The position numbers and the translations under genes are program-made. The notes beneath the pieces were generated by a model. That model was not told the DNA's origin. It ran no database searches and worked only from the letters and a program-made list of their open reading frames with translations. From Ciona savignyi (lineage: Eukaryota > Chordata > Ascidiacea > Phlebobranchia > Cionidae), in NCBI GenBank assembly GCA_000149265.1, contig CH002990.1, positions 277,034-341,033 on the forward strand: a stretch of DNA of 64,000 nt. The letters are read 5' to 3'. Every line of letters begins with the position of its first letter. Position 1 is the stretch's first letter. Below, one piece after another: positions 9,780-21,450 of this stretch.

Positions 9780-12075
9780 CTTTATTTTTTAAACCCTACA
9801 GAAATGTAAAGCGCTAATACAGCCATCCTATGCTTTACACTTTGTACATAAACCTGTAATCGTTATTTAATTTTATCCATAATTCAATTGAAACAAATTT
9901 ATCATCTATTAATGAAGGCCATCTGTAGTTGCAATTGTACAGTTGTTCATTTTTTGTTGAAGTTAAACTACTCAAACTGTTATGTAGCCGAATGGTAAAT
10001 GCAGCCGATTCATATGCAGCATGTGTGGCTGTATTTTTATTTAACTGATTCTTCATAAAGAGGCAGAACCCATCGCTGGTTCCCATATTACATTGTATTT
10101 AGCGACCACCATTCAGCCCTTAACTGAGCAGCTATTGTGTATTTAGTGATTACGTAATTATGTTTGATATTGTTATTTACTCAATGTTTTAAACTGTATA
10201 TTCTATTGAATGAGGTAATCAATAATAATGATGAAACCAAATAATCTTGTGTGTTGAATTTGACCTGAGACTCCGACCTTAACTTTATCAGTGGCAGCAC
10301 ACGATCATGGTTGCTGCAAACTCAATAAAATACGCGACTCCTTTATTTAAATCCCAAGAAGTCGGACCTGTCATGTCGACTCGAGCTAATGACTTGGACT
10401 TGCGAATGTGTAGCAATGTTTTGCATACAATTTGTATAGTAACAGTCAAACTTGTAAAACGACAGCGTCACCGCTTGATTATACAGTCGTTTTATTGGCT
10501 GACTTTTAACATGTTGTTCCCTGCATATGAACAGTAATAAATTGTTTCAGAACAATTAAATCGTTGCTTTTATCGGGTGTGGCACTGTCCAATAGACACA
10601 TTATTAAAGGGGAACTGAAGTTGATTCTAAGAATATCTTAATAAATGGAAAAAGTTACGCTGATTTTAAAAATCAAATCAGCTTCTTCCAATCTTTTTTT
10701 GTTAAAGAGTTATGAGCAAATATGCATTTCATTTTATGTTAGGGGACTTCACGTATTACGTCATTGACGTTGTTGAGATTTCGTGCCTATATGCATTGTA
10801 TACAATCATGTGCCAGTTTAGAGGAGAATTAGTAACAGAAGCGCCTGCATGAACGTTGTATTTTCGTTTTTTTTATGGAGACTTAGCATAACACTTGTCA
10901 TATAGCCTTACTGAACCAATGTACATGGTGACAGCTTACTTTAAGCGCGTTCATTAAGGCCTGCACGGTCCTGGACCTAAGCTGAATGCTGAGGTATACA
11001 GGTCTCGTATTTAAATGACTTTAGAATAATAAGTCTTAGCAATTTATATCATAAATCATAAAAGTGAAGACAGAAAAAGAAAACTAGAACAGAATGCATT
11101 AAACTGTAACTGCCAGCAATTTATAGAAATAAAAATAAAAGAAATGTACTAAAAAAGTGGACACAAAGGGCCCCTTTATTATATACAGGTCCGCTAGGTC
11201 CGCTATGTTCAGCGCTAGGTCCAGTGCCCTGCCCTAAACACTAATTTAAACCCTGCCCCAACTACTAATCTCAACCCCAGAACTAACCCTAACTTCAGCC
11301 CCATGTTTAAAACTAACTCTAGCGGACCTAGCGAACCTATACAAAATAGAGGGACCGGACAAAAATGCAGGTAAATCTATGTGCAAAGGTAAACATACAG
11401 AATCCTGTGTAATTTATATGAATGATGGTAAGTAAAATGGATCAAGGTAGGACACAGGGTAAGAGAACGGGTAAAAAGAGGTCAGGTATTTAATTGGGTA
11501 ATCGCGCAGCCTGCAGCCAGTTAAAGCACTATATACGGCGGCATAGCTAAGGTAAGTGGGGTAAATTTGAGAGAACGGCTTAGCCAAGCGAGGCCGAACG
11601 AGTATTCACTAATATTATGAAATTATACACAGTTTCTGTTTTGTATATTATGGTTTTATATTTATAAATCTTACAGGGAAAGGTGATAGGATAGAAAAAT
11701 GTCCGAAAATGGGAGAGGCCATTTCGTTTCATATTATGATGAAAATTATTATTCTTACATCAATGTTTTTGCTAAGACTATTCCATTTATACCTATGATG
11801 GTGTTTAATCTCGTTATTAAATGAACAAAGCTATAAATCCACTGGGTTCAAGCTATGTCCACTAAATGTCCTGCTCAATGACAGCTGTTTATTTACTGGT
11901 TTTGATCCTACAACCTTCTGGTTAAAAAACGACGCTCTAACAGTGTGAGTATGAGCTGTACAAATGTCATTGGGGGATTTGTTTCAAAATTTTAAGTTTT
12001 CTCATTTGTACTGGTTGTTGGTACATTAATACTTCAGAACTTACATACTGGTTTTAAGGGAACATAACAAAGAAC
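9780..12075. other. Intergenic, no gene seen apart from repeats
   Basis: No convincing exon or frame. About 9978-10090 has a decayed tRNA-like stretch (TGTAGCCGAATGGTAAATGC). About 10605-10830 (AAAGGGGAACTGAAGTTGATT onward) looks like a degenerate element. A MITE-like structure at 11165-11360 is listed separately. About 11885-11950 has a reversed tRNA-like fragment. Confidence 0.55.
11165..11360. mobile_element. Short inverted-repeat element (MITE), family unknown
   Basis: The left end has ATACAGGTCCGCTAGGTCCG after an A+T stretch, preceded by AAAGGGCCCC. The right end has the matching inverse, CTAGCGGACCTAGCGAACCT, followed by ATACAAAATAGAGGGACC. The pairing covers about 35 nt with a few mismatches. 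The core is rich in CCCTAA/CCCTGCCC. No target duplication could be assigned with confidence. Confidence 0.6.
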
Positions 12076-12441
12076 ATGACTGTTAAACCACGCTGCCAAA
12101 AGTATAAATGCCCACAATGTTAAAAACTCTATTGCTCTGTTAACTGTTATAAAAAGCACAAAGCTGAAGATAGTTGCAGCCATTTTAAACGTGATGAGAG
12201 GCCTAAAACAATGTAATCGCCACCAAAATCTGAACTTTATGAAGAAACTGAACAAATTTCTAAAGAAGTTTTAGAGCGTTTGAAAGATCCCGAAAAATTA
12301 AAGAACCTGTCAAATCCTCATTTAAGAAGATTGTTGACTGAGATGGATCACAATCCGAACAATTCAAAAATGATTAATGATTTAATGCAGGAACCAATAT
12401 TTGTGGAGTTTGCTGATTCATGTATGGACACTATTCATTGA
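12076..12441 (+). pseudogene. ZNHIT3: ZNHIT3 processed pseudogene
   Basis: A continuous intronless frame gives a HIT-type zinc-finger remnant, KYKCPQC(stop)KLYCSVNCYKKHK, then a linker. It ends with the conserved C-terminal region LKNLSNPHLRRLLTEMDHN and NDLMQEPIFVEFADSCM, as in ZNHIT3, a box C/D snoRNP assembly factor. Two in-frame TAA codons break it, at 12121-12123 and 12214-12216; each is one base from CAA. The 5' end is short: the first cysteine pair of the finger is incomplete. The absence of introns and the truncation indicate a retrocopy. No poly(A) tract remains. A functional parent should exist elsewhere. Confidence 0.85.
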
Positions 12442-12776
12442 TGAAGTGTATAATTCCTTCCACGAGGATTTATAACTGCTGCAATAGAGATCATACATCC
12501 ATCCATTTTGGTTTACCAATCATTGAATTTTATGTGAATTTAGAACCTGAAGTTTTGTTAAAGATTGGAGTTTGGTGTTTGTGTGAATATTCAGTAAAAT
12601 TTGGTTATTTTACTTGAACTTTTATAATATAAAGTGGTGAAATACACCTTAAACTCCAACATTAAAGTATGATGTATATTCTTTAATTGATCTGGCCAAT
12701 TAGTTTTATACAGATCTACCAGACCATGGGGTGAAATGTGGTAGACATTGCTTAAATCCAATGGTTTAAAATAAGT

Positions 12777-12990
12777 CTGGCGGATCAGCTTTGTGGTTTA
12801 TTGTGTCGCTGTTTAACCATAAGGTTGTAGGATCGAAACCAGCTGCTACTTCGTTTCTGTCCTAAGGTAAGGCACTTAGCAGACGTCACATTAACACAGT
12901 GGATTAATGAATAGAACTAAAACTGAAGGAATGTCTCAATCACACATAACACACTGTAATATCTGTGGTAACTAGATAATAGGTGGGAGT
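12777..12990 (+). mobile_element. Diverged tRNA-derived SINE
   Basis: It follows the same order of blocks as the 20498-20797 SINE: a tRNA-like head (TTTAACCATAAGGTTGTAGGATCGAAACC), GTCCTAAGGTAAGGCACTTA, GTGGATTAATG, AACTGAAGGAATGTCTCAAT and CACATAACACACTGTAAT. Substitutions are numerous, so it is an older copy. Confidence 0.7.
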
Positions 12991-15216
12991 TACTTATGAT
13001 GTTAACCGTGTGTAAATTCTTCAACATGCTTCCCCCATTCACCAGGATACAAATGACAAATTCATCTATACAACACACTGCAATATCTCTGATAACCAGA
13101 GTGGCCACAAAAGTGATCCGAGTATAAACATTCTTCGCTGCTCCACTTACCAAACAAGACTATTCTAAACTGCTAAATGCATTAAGGTTGTGGATAAGTA
13201 AACAAACTTATTTTAACCGATATATATTTTATAACTGGAACTGAACAAACCGAATAACATGCGGAGATGAATAATTCACTTCAATAATTCTAATCTAGCT
13301 ACCTTCGTTACTAAGAAATAATGGTTTTAAATTCATATTTGAGCGATATTAAAGAATGAAAAATTATCCAAATGAAAACTCCATTTTTCACAATAAAACC
13401 TTCAAGAAAATGCAAAACTTTAAAAACATAAAATAATTGTGTACTAAAATGATTAAATCTAATTATCCAAGTACATTACAGACCATGTAAAAGTGGAAAA
13501 AATATTTTGTTAATGATAAAAACCATTAAGGCCAGTAGAGAATACAGAACGGTCGTATATATTGCTCTAAGAGAATTGGTTCCCATTATTTGTTGCATAC
13601 AAGACCGGTTAAGCTACACTAGTGCCAGAACCCACAGAACATTGTACTGCCATATTTTGTGAATAATATTGATATGCTGCCAGATATACTGCAGTTGGAG
13701 TTTGGTGCTGCTCATAATACTGATAAGGTGCAAAGGTTGATAAGTGCATTTGAAATGTTCAATACAGTAGGCAAGCGATGCGTTTGTGACCGACACAGTG
13801 CCCATTCAACCAACCAAGACAAAGAAACAAGAACGAAGAAAAATCAACGGAAACTTACCTTTTTAGAATTCCTGACAGCCTTAAAATAGGGTCGTGCACG
13901 ATTGATACAGGATCCTAATCTCTGCGAGACGTCTCGTAGCTTATGTGAGTAGTTGGTCATCAACGAGCGATATTTCGCACGAGTTGACTGTAGACATGCG
14001 TGCACAGGAAGGGTTAAAGTGTCGATTGTATTACGAGTTACGACACATAAGAAAGCTTTTATTTTTGCAAACATTGCCTGCGAAGCGTTTCAAGTTATCA
14101 TGGCAAATCTGTGGTTAGAAGCGCCGAACTTTCTAAAATCTAGAGTGTGAACGTAAAATACTCTTATGTATGACGTCATATTGAAGACGAACCATTAGAC
14201 TGCACCGACGGGCGTTGCGCAAAGAGCGTGTTTAACCAACGTCATTAAATGAAAGAAACGAATTATAACAATATCCCTTATCTGGTCGTAACTTACAAGA
14301 CAAGCGCAAATAAGTCGAACGTAAATATCATTGCACGCGTCGCAGAACGCTACACATTCTTTCGGATTCACATGTTGTGCAAGGCAGGGTTAAATACATC
14401 CTGAACAAATAGATAAGACCGGGAAAAAGGTGGGCAATGTAGAGTCTTCTCTACCAACTTTGCGCACGTGCAGTGGAAGAACATGGCGTATCCAACTCCA
14501 ATGGATATTCAACTGCGTTGAACAAAGTAAAACTTTCGCTCGAGTTAGAACTAACTATACGCTGGAAATAGACTTAAAAAATGCGCTAATACCTGGCTGC
14601 AATTTCGTATTTTTTTATCATTTTCGGAACCATATTTTAGCTTTCTTTACCAATTTATTTTATCTTAACAAACAACATTCGCTTTATAATTTGCTGATGG
14701 GGCTTAATAATACAGATCGTTTTAGTATTTGAATTGTTGGTGAAAACAAAACAAAACTTGCTTTTATTATATTGTGTTATAAAGAATCACTATTCTAATG
14801 TTACATAAACTAACAGTCCTCGATTTTTTTCCGTTTAACGTGGACCCGGCAAGTTAACCAAAGTCCACGGCAAAAGGAATGCCATGGTGGTTCAAATCAT
14901 TTGCTGCTATGGGTACTAATTTAAAAAACTCCGGATTAAAAAAAAACTGTCAAAAAGGAAAGGAAATAAAGTTTCCAAGCGCACAGCTGCAGTTTTATAA
15001 AATTTTTATCAAGTTACAACGTTCTAACACAAAACTTAAAACTTAAAATTCAATTACGCTAGCAGCCAGCTGTAAAATCTCCGAGAGACTACGTCGCTTT
15101 GATCCTAGCACCCCGATTTGCTAAGTTGACAATTCGGAAAATTTAATTAGATAAATATGAAGCGCGTGTCTGGCAATCGCATGTATTTCTTCAATCGGTA
15201 TTATTGTATTTTGTTC
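12991..15216. other. Intergenic, no gene supported
   Basis: The longest plausible frame is 13659-13889, preceded in frame by a short stretch reading NPQNIVLPYFVNN and followed by MLPDILQLEFGAAHNTDK. It lacks a convincing start or splice partner and no family was recognised. The remainder is A+T-rich with scattered CpG and no domain. Confidence 0.45.
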
Positions 15217-15224
15217 TTTTAAAC

Positions 15225-15967
15225 CAGGGGTGGGCAACATACGGCCCGCGGGCCGGGTCCGGCCCGTGAAGGGATTTCGACCGGCCCCCAGACTGTATCT
15301 AACAATAACCTGTAATATGGCCAGGTCCGGCCCGCTGTCTGTATCCATGCACACTCTGTAATGTGGACCCGACGCATCATTCCTAAAAGTTGCCTATCGC
15401 TATAATGTTACCGTACTGTTAATGCGAGCTGGTGAAATAACAATTTCCTTTGTGAACAAACAATTGTGTTAGCACACTTTTTAAAGAAACATTATAAGAT
15501 CAAAGCAGAGAGCGTTGTAAACATCACCCACAACTGGGTACGGCGTGTAACAACGTGACTGCTAGGGTTAGTTTTTCTTTACCTGTTATCAGTTATATTT
15601 AAATTCTAAATATAAATGTATTTTATAAATTATTAAGGAATATTAACCAATATCCTAAGAATATCCTAAGAAACGTATATTTGAAAGAGAGTGTCTAGCA
15701 TTTAACAAAGATTGGATACCGAAGTATTTTTTACAAATGTCGGCAACAAAGCAGTATGCCTTCTGTATTGTCTGAGTGTTGCGGTATTAAAAGAGTACAG
15801 CATTAGTCGTCATTATTTGACAAAACTTAGAAACCATGGCAATAATTTAGTGAATAGATAAGATATGTGGGTAAGTTAGTGAATATTATTTCATCTAATA
15901 ATCCGGCCCTCCAAGAACTTCATTTTCCCACACCTGGCCCGCCGACCAGAGAAGTTGCCCACCCCTG
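15225..15967. mobile_element. Non-autonomous hAT-type element (MITE)
   Basis: The ends are CAGGGGTGGGCAACATACGG and GAAGTTGCCCACCCCTG, good inverted repeats. A perfect 8-bp target duplication, TTTTAAAC, flanks it (15217-15224 and 15968-15975). The subterminal GGCCCGCGGGCC block is typical of this hAT group. The 743-bp interior has no transposase frame. Confidence 0.92.
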
Positions 15968-15975
15968 TTTTAAAC

Positions 15976-16500
15976 TGAAGTCCTCTATTATTTTGGAATT
16001 ATTATCCAGTCCAAACTAGACAGATGCTTCAGCTACTATTCTAACATAGACGTTGGATTCAGGATTTGTAGTTTTTTGGAGCTATTGCTATGTGTTGTAT
16101 TTTCATATAATAGAAATGCAGAGATTACAAATTAAACAATGTCCGTTAAGTGTTTTTGCCATGTGCCTTAGCTTACAGACTAATATTGCGCAATTGGCTC
16201 TTGTCCAACGCACTTTAGCGCGGTGTCGCCAAAATTGGAATAAACCTCCGGATTTTGCCATTATTTAGTACTGCTTATAGATCCACGGCAAAATGTCGTA
16301 ATAACAAAGCAACCTGTAGTTCAAGCAGAATCCTTGTATGATCGGACACCCTTCCCCGTCGTTGTGAGACCAGCTTATCCACCTCCTGTGCGAGGAACAA
16401 ACCAAATCGGCTGCTCAAATATAATTCCTTCTCCATTCTTCGGAGATCAAACTCCAATTCTTCGACTGAAATTCCGTGGAGTTCTGTGCATGGTCAGGGT
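15976..16500. other. Intergenic, nothing recognised
   Basis: Between the hAT-type element and the minisatellite I found no exon, RNA gene or repeat that I could name. Confidence 0.5.
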
Positions 16501-17365
16501 TACAATGCATTAGTATGGGTGGGTCCATGGTAGCACTGGGACCAGGAATGTAGGCCATGATACATTATATTAGTATGGGTTGGTCCATGGTATCACTGGG
16601 ACCAGGAATGTAGGTAATGATACATTACATTATTATGGGTGGGTCCATGGTAGCACTGGGACCAGGAATGTAGGCCACGATACATTACATTAGTAGGGGT
16701 GTGTCCATGGTAGCACTAGGACCAGGAATGTAGGCCATGATACATTACATTAGTATGGGTTGTACCATGGTAGCACTGGGACCAGGAATGTAGGTAATGA
16801 TACGTTACATTATTATGGGTGGGTCCATGGTAGCACTGGGACCAGGAATGTAGGCCAGTATAGATTACATTAGTATGGGTGGGTCCATGGTGGCACTGGG
16901 GCCAGGAATGTAGGTAATGATACATTTCAATCGAAAGGTTGCAGGTGCGAAACTGGTCGCTAGCTAGTCGGTTGTGTCCTTGGGCAAGGCACTTTACGGA
17001 CATTGCCTGAACCCAGCGGATTAATGGGTTCTACCAAATTGAAGGAACGTGTCTATCACATACAACACACTGCAATAGCTCCGGTAACCCGACGATGGGC
17101 GCGAGGTGATCTGACGATTGCCCGTGTGATAACCCCTGGGGTTTTCCCATTCACGGGGATAAACATGAATATCCTATCCTATCCTATCCTAATGTAGGCC
17201 ATGATACATTACATTAGTATGGGTTGGTCCATAGTAGCACTGGAACCAGGAATGTAGGTAATGATGCATTACATTATCATGGGTGGGTCCATGGTAGCAC
17301 TGGGGCCAGGAATGTAGGGCATGATACATTATATTAGTATGGGCAGGTCCACGGTAGCCCCGGGA
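16501..17365. repeat. 60-bp minisatellite, split by a SINE
   Basis: Seven units of exactly 60 bp run from 16501 to 16920 (each with TAGTATGGGTGGGTCCATGG, GTAGCACTGGGACCAGGAAT and GTAGGCCATGA blocks). About three more run from 17192 to 17365. A SINE separates the two blocks. Units differ at about 5-10% of positions and seem to alternate between GTAGGCCATGA and GTAGGTAATGA variants. Minus-strand frames here (HSWSQCYHGPTHTNV repeats) are only the repeat translated. Confidence 0.92.
16925..17191 (+). mobile_element. tRNA-derived SINE, 5'-truncated
   Basis: Nearly identical to 20530-20797 but lacking the first part of the tRNA head. It starts at TTTCAATCGAAAGG, includes the B box GGTTGCAGGTGCGAAAC and ends in ATCCTATCCTATCCTA. 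The near-identity of the two copies implies recent activity. Confidence 0.9.
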
Positions 17366-17369
17366 CTGT

Positions 17370-18221
17370 AAGTTATCGGAGTCAGAAATCAGACAAGCAC
17401 CGACTTTACAAACTGGAGAGGACAGCCTGAAGTGACCTTTTGGTTTGGCGGCCAAATGCACTTGCCCCGATAAGAAGCTATAAAAGAAAAGAAGGGGTGC
17501 TAAATTGTTGCACCCGACGTGATACCGAACACGCAACCTTCCAGAAGAAAAGTGTGTTGTAAAAGAACTAAAAATCCGCTTATAGAGAGAGAAACTTGAA
17601 GTTAGAAGAACTGTTTACAGAAGAAACCGCATGAAGTTTTTTAGTTATCATTAATTCAAGTCAGTGACGTTGACGTCTATTGTTTAAGATTAAAAACTGT
17701 CCAATTCACCCGATTAAGCCAACACCTCGACAGGAATCTGTATTTATGACAAGAAGAAGTTGTTTGCTACGACTCAAGTTAAGTTTCGCCGTGGAAATTC
17801 CGATGAACGAAGAAAGAAAATTTCTTTTACGATCGGGAGTGTATTTTATTTGTTTGTAAATCATTTTATAATATTTTTTTAGTTTTTAGTTATTGTTTCT
17901 GACTATGTTAAATACTAATTGCTAGTTAATTGTGTGTGCTTGCTAACTGCAATCCAGAGCCACCTGGTTAAATTTATTTTACTTGCAAAAATTCGTAGTC
18001 CTAGGTTGGTCTATTGACTTGGATACTACAATGATGCATAATATCGGTGTCTTATTTTACAGGTTTGCAAACAGAAAGAACAAACCGACACCATCCACAA
18101 CTGCACGAACACCGTCTCAGAAAATGGTTAGTAGCGCTCACGATATTTTGCCTCATGACCCTAAGTTTCGCTTATATAGCAACCTGCCAAGCATTCAAAC
18201 AGGCGCGCCTAAGTCCTACCC
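17370..18221. other. Unassigned, possibly 5' part of a retroelement relic
   Basis: No domain could be recognised. The stretch precedes the gypsy-type relic and may hold its leader and gag-like part. GCACCCGACGTGATACCGAA at about 17509 resembles the start of a retroelement internal region, but no long terminal repeat pair was found. Confidence 0.3.
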
Positions 18222-18770
18222 TTGTCTGTTGTGTATAGTGGTTATGTTGACGCGTCGTTTAAATTGTGTTTTTGTTGCAAATTTGGCGTAAATGGTGGTC
18301 TCTATGTTCGAAAGACATATATTCGTAGGCGTGAACGCGTTTCTAGATTGGGTTCTAAACGAACATTTAAATCCGCTCGATCCAAGTCTTTCTTTGTAAT
18401 TGATAAAAAGAGTGGAATACACTATTTAGTTGACGAAAGTGAGGAATTTTCAACTGTGCCTCCAATAGATAATGAAATCTGTTTATTTAATTCCGCGTGT
18501 TGCCCCCTATTGCTGAACGACACTAATATTATAGTGTCTGGTCAAAAACACGTCTCTATATCATTTAAGGACGTCGGTGTATTTCGTTGAAGATTTCGTA
18601 TTGGTAATGTACGGCATCCCGTTCTCGGTATGCATTTCTTACGTTTTTTTGGTTTTAAAGCAGACATGCGTAATTGTCGCCTCGTCCGCTATCCCAGGCA
18701 TAATAACTTCTCTGACGTACATTTTCAGGGTACGCACAAAATTAGTTTGTGTAAATGGCGTATCTGCGCG
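18222..18770 (+). pseudogene. Decayed Ty3/gypsy-type retrotransposon, protease region
   Basis: Frame 18222-18590 ends in FFVIDKKSGIHYLVDESEE, then STVPPI and IIVSGQKHVSISF. This is the layout of a retrotransposon aspartic protease, but the catalytic D-T/S-G is replaced by D-E-S. Translation meets an in-frame TGA at 18588-18590 where family members usually have Trp. The frame then continues, FRIGNVRHPVLGMHFLRFFG and FKADMRNCRLVRY, the segment that normally follows the protease. More stops come at about 18760. Upstream, CFCCKFGVNGG resembles a worn gag zinc-knuckle region. It is inactive. No LTRs, reverse transcriptase or integrase were found. Confidence 0.65.
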
Positions 18771-18849
18771 TAACTATAATGCTTATTGTCGCTCCAAGCT
18801 TCCCATCGTGGCTTCATGTGTTTACGAAGTATTCTCTTTTAAATGATAG

Positions 18850-19680
18850 ACCCGACAATTCCTCTCGGTATGAAAAAGAGGGTGAGACTTACCGTCTAAG
18901 CTAAGTGATTCGCTTCCAACTGTTAATCGTAGCGCCAAGGTTGATACATTAGCTATACGGCTGTCCTTCCCGTTTGTAATGTTTCGGTGCAACTTATTAA
19001 AGATAAGAATATCGTAGATCGCACTTATCACAACGTATCGCCTATGGCACCACCCATACCTCGACGCGTTACGAGCGCTCCTCGAATTCCAGAGCGAGTA
19101 ACGATAGCCCCACCTATTCCGCGTCGAGTCACACTGTCTGTACGTAGCCTAGAATCTACCGCGATTTGCAGCCTACGTTTAGTCATGAATATTGCCAGCG
19201 TCCGGTAGTTCATAAACGTTTTCCGACCCGTGTCACTGACTTATAACATGCCGTGTGTTGATTATTCCTGATTCCCTTATTTATATATTGGTATTTCTCT
19301 CTTTATCTGTCCCACAGCGAGAATATATTATTTAGACCGATTATTTGTATTTCGCCTTTTGAGTATCACCCATATGTGGGGTACGCTTCGGTTTGAGTAA
19401 CTGGTTGGCAAAAGTATAGCATTAAATGGGTCTTGTGGTTTATGTCGTGGCGTTGCTGCTGTTATTATGAGATGGCACAGCTACTTCAGTGTTTATACGG
19501 CAATAAAATCACGCACTTACAGATATTGCAGCATTGTTATTCATAATTGTGTAGCCTGGCGTTTGATTGCCCAACCACGGTCTATTAGTTTTTTGCAGGT
19601 TCAAATTGATTTTACGTGGTGCTGTGAAAGGCGAACAAGAATTTCCCCTCAACATCGAATCTCACCACAACGGGAATAGG
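18850..19680 (+). other. Unassigned open stretch with a decapeptide repeat
   Basis: In the same frame as the gypsy relic, an open stretch runs from about 18940 to 19208 (TAVLPVCNVSVQLIKDKN, then a repeat, then LSVRSLESTAICSLRL). Three 30-nt units at 19047-19136 encode APPIPRRVTS, APRIPERVTI and APPIPRRVTL. It may be a remote part of the retroelement or a coding exon. Nothing further was recognised between 19210 and 19680. Confidence 0.35.
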
Positions 19681-21450
19681 CATAATTTTCTGTTTTTACA
19701 TATGTGGGCCATGTTTTGTAACAATTCTTAAAGTTTTAATCTGAATTATCGACTCCTTGTTGGAGATGTCAGTGCAATATGGCATGCATGTTACAATCAT
19801 AATTCAGGAACATATCTTCGTTTTTAACGTAATTACCCTAAGTAAATGTTTTCTTTCTTATAATTGGCACAAAGTGTCTAATGGTCTAACATTTCCCCAA
19901 ATCTGATTAAAGTTAGAGCAGCCGTTCTAAGCGCTATATGCCCCAAAAAGCTAATTTATTGAAAAAAAACCTTTTGGATTTTAACGTCCCTTGGAAATTC
20001 CCCTAGATTCATTATGGTAGATGTCGGGGCGACATGGCATGATTGTCACAATCATTATTTGAAAAACAAAATCTTATTTTTAAGTTATTTCCCTACGTAT
20101 TTTTTTCATTTTTTCAAAGTGTTATATCAGTGACCAATGCACTTACATTCCAGAAAATCTGATTCAAATTGGAGCAGCCTTTTAAGCGCAATGCTCCCAA
20201 AAAGCTAATTTTGTAGAAAAAAAATACCGTTTTGGTTTTTAACGTCCCAGGAAAATTCTCCTGAATTTATCACCCAAAATTTTGGTTTCTGCATATCTAT
20301 TCCATGTTGTCTAACAAATACCAAAGTTTGATTGCGATTCCATTGTTCCTTCTGGTAGATATCGGGGCGACATGGCATGTCTGTCACAATCATTATTTAA
20401 GAACAAAATCTTATTTTTAGGGTATTTCCCCAGGTAATTTATTAATTTTTTTTAAGTGTTAAATCAGTGCCTAATGCACTTACATCCCAGACGGTTTGGC
20501 CCGATGGTCTAGCGGTTAAGTGCGTCGCCTTTCAATCGAAAGGTTGCAGGTGCGAAACTGGTCGCTAGCTAGTCGGTTGTGTCCTTGGGCAAGGCACTTT
20601 ACGGACATTGCCTGAACCCAGCGGATTAATGGGTTCTACCAAATTGAAGGAACGTGTCTATCACATACAACACACTGCAATAGCTCCGGTAACCCGACGA
20701 TGGGCGCGAGGTGATCTGACGATTGCCCGTGTGATAACCCCTGGGGTTTTCCCATTCACGGGGATAAACATGAATATCCTATCCTATATCCTATCCTTAA
20801 AATCTGATTCAAATTGTAACAGCTGTTCAAGCGCTATGCCCAAAAAGTCTTTTTTTTAAAAAAATACCGTTTTGGTTTGTAACGTCCCAGGGGAATTCCC
20901 CTAGATTTATCACCCGAAATTTTTGTTTCTATATATCTAGACCATGTTGTCTAACAAATACCAAAGTTTGATTGCGACTCCATATTTCCTTCTGGTAGAT
21001 GTCGGGGCGACATGGCGTGCTTGTGACAATCATGATTTGAGAACAAAATCTTATTGTTTAGGGTATTTCTCTAGGTAATTTTTTTATTTCTTCCAAGTGT
21101 TAAATAAGTTACTAACTCACTTACATTTTACCAAATCTGATTTAAATTAGAGCTTTAGTTCAAGCGCTATGCCCAAAAAAGCTATTTTTTTAGAAAAAAA
21201 TACCGTTTTGGTTTTTAACATCACAGGGGAATTCCCCTGGTTTTATCTCCCAAATTTTTGATTTCTGCTCATCTAGACCATGTTGTCTAACAAATGACGA
21301 AATCTCATTGCGATATCATTTTATTCCTTCTGGTAGATGTCGGGGCGACATGCCATGCTAGTCAAGTGTTTGACGAAAAAAACGAAAAAAAAGAAGAAAA
21401 AAAAACGGACAAAAACACTATGTGTCCCAATTTTTCAAATGGGACCCATA
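19681..21450. repeat. Second copy of the complex repeat cluster
   Basis: The units match those at 2843-6300: TTTTTACATATGTGGGCCATG, GGAGATGTCAGTGCAATATGGC, then repeated GATGTCGGGGCGACATGGC, AACGTCCCAGGGGAATTCCC and CTAGACCATGTTGTCTAAC blocks at about 19990-20400 and 20870-21350. The end matches too: a poly-purine tract, CGGACAAAAACACTATG, then the hairpin GTCCCAATTTTTCAAATGGGAC (about 21424-21445). A SINE is nested in one unit. Confidence 0.8.
20498..20797 (+). mobile_element. Full-length tRNA-derived SINE
   Basis: The most complete copy in the window. The head GGCCCGATGGTCTAGCGG holds an A box, and GGTTGCAGGTGCGAAAC the B box. A 200-nt body follows, with a tail of TATCC repeats. It sits inside a repeat unit: the neighbouring unit at about 20139-20166 (CACTTACATTCCAGAAAATC) is the empty site. 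Confidence 0.92.

Noticed and set aside
13659..13889. 76-residue frame (MLPDILQLEFGAAHNTDK)
   Set aside because: No recognised family, no clear start or splice partner, and an overlapping frame on the other strand is as long.
16716..17536. Minus-strand frames with HSWSQCYHGPTHTNV repeats
   Set aside because: Translation of the 60-bp minisatellite, with the period divisible by three keeping the frame open.
17003..20859. Two near-identical frames starting MPEPSGLMGSTKLKER (17003 and 20608)
   Set aside because: Both lie in SINE copies; the identity reflects the repeat, not a protein.
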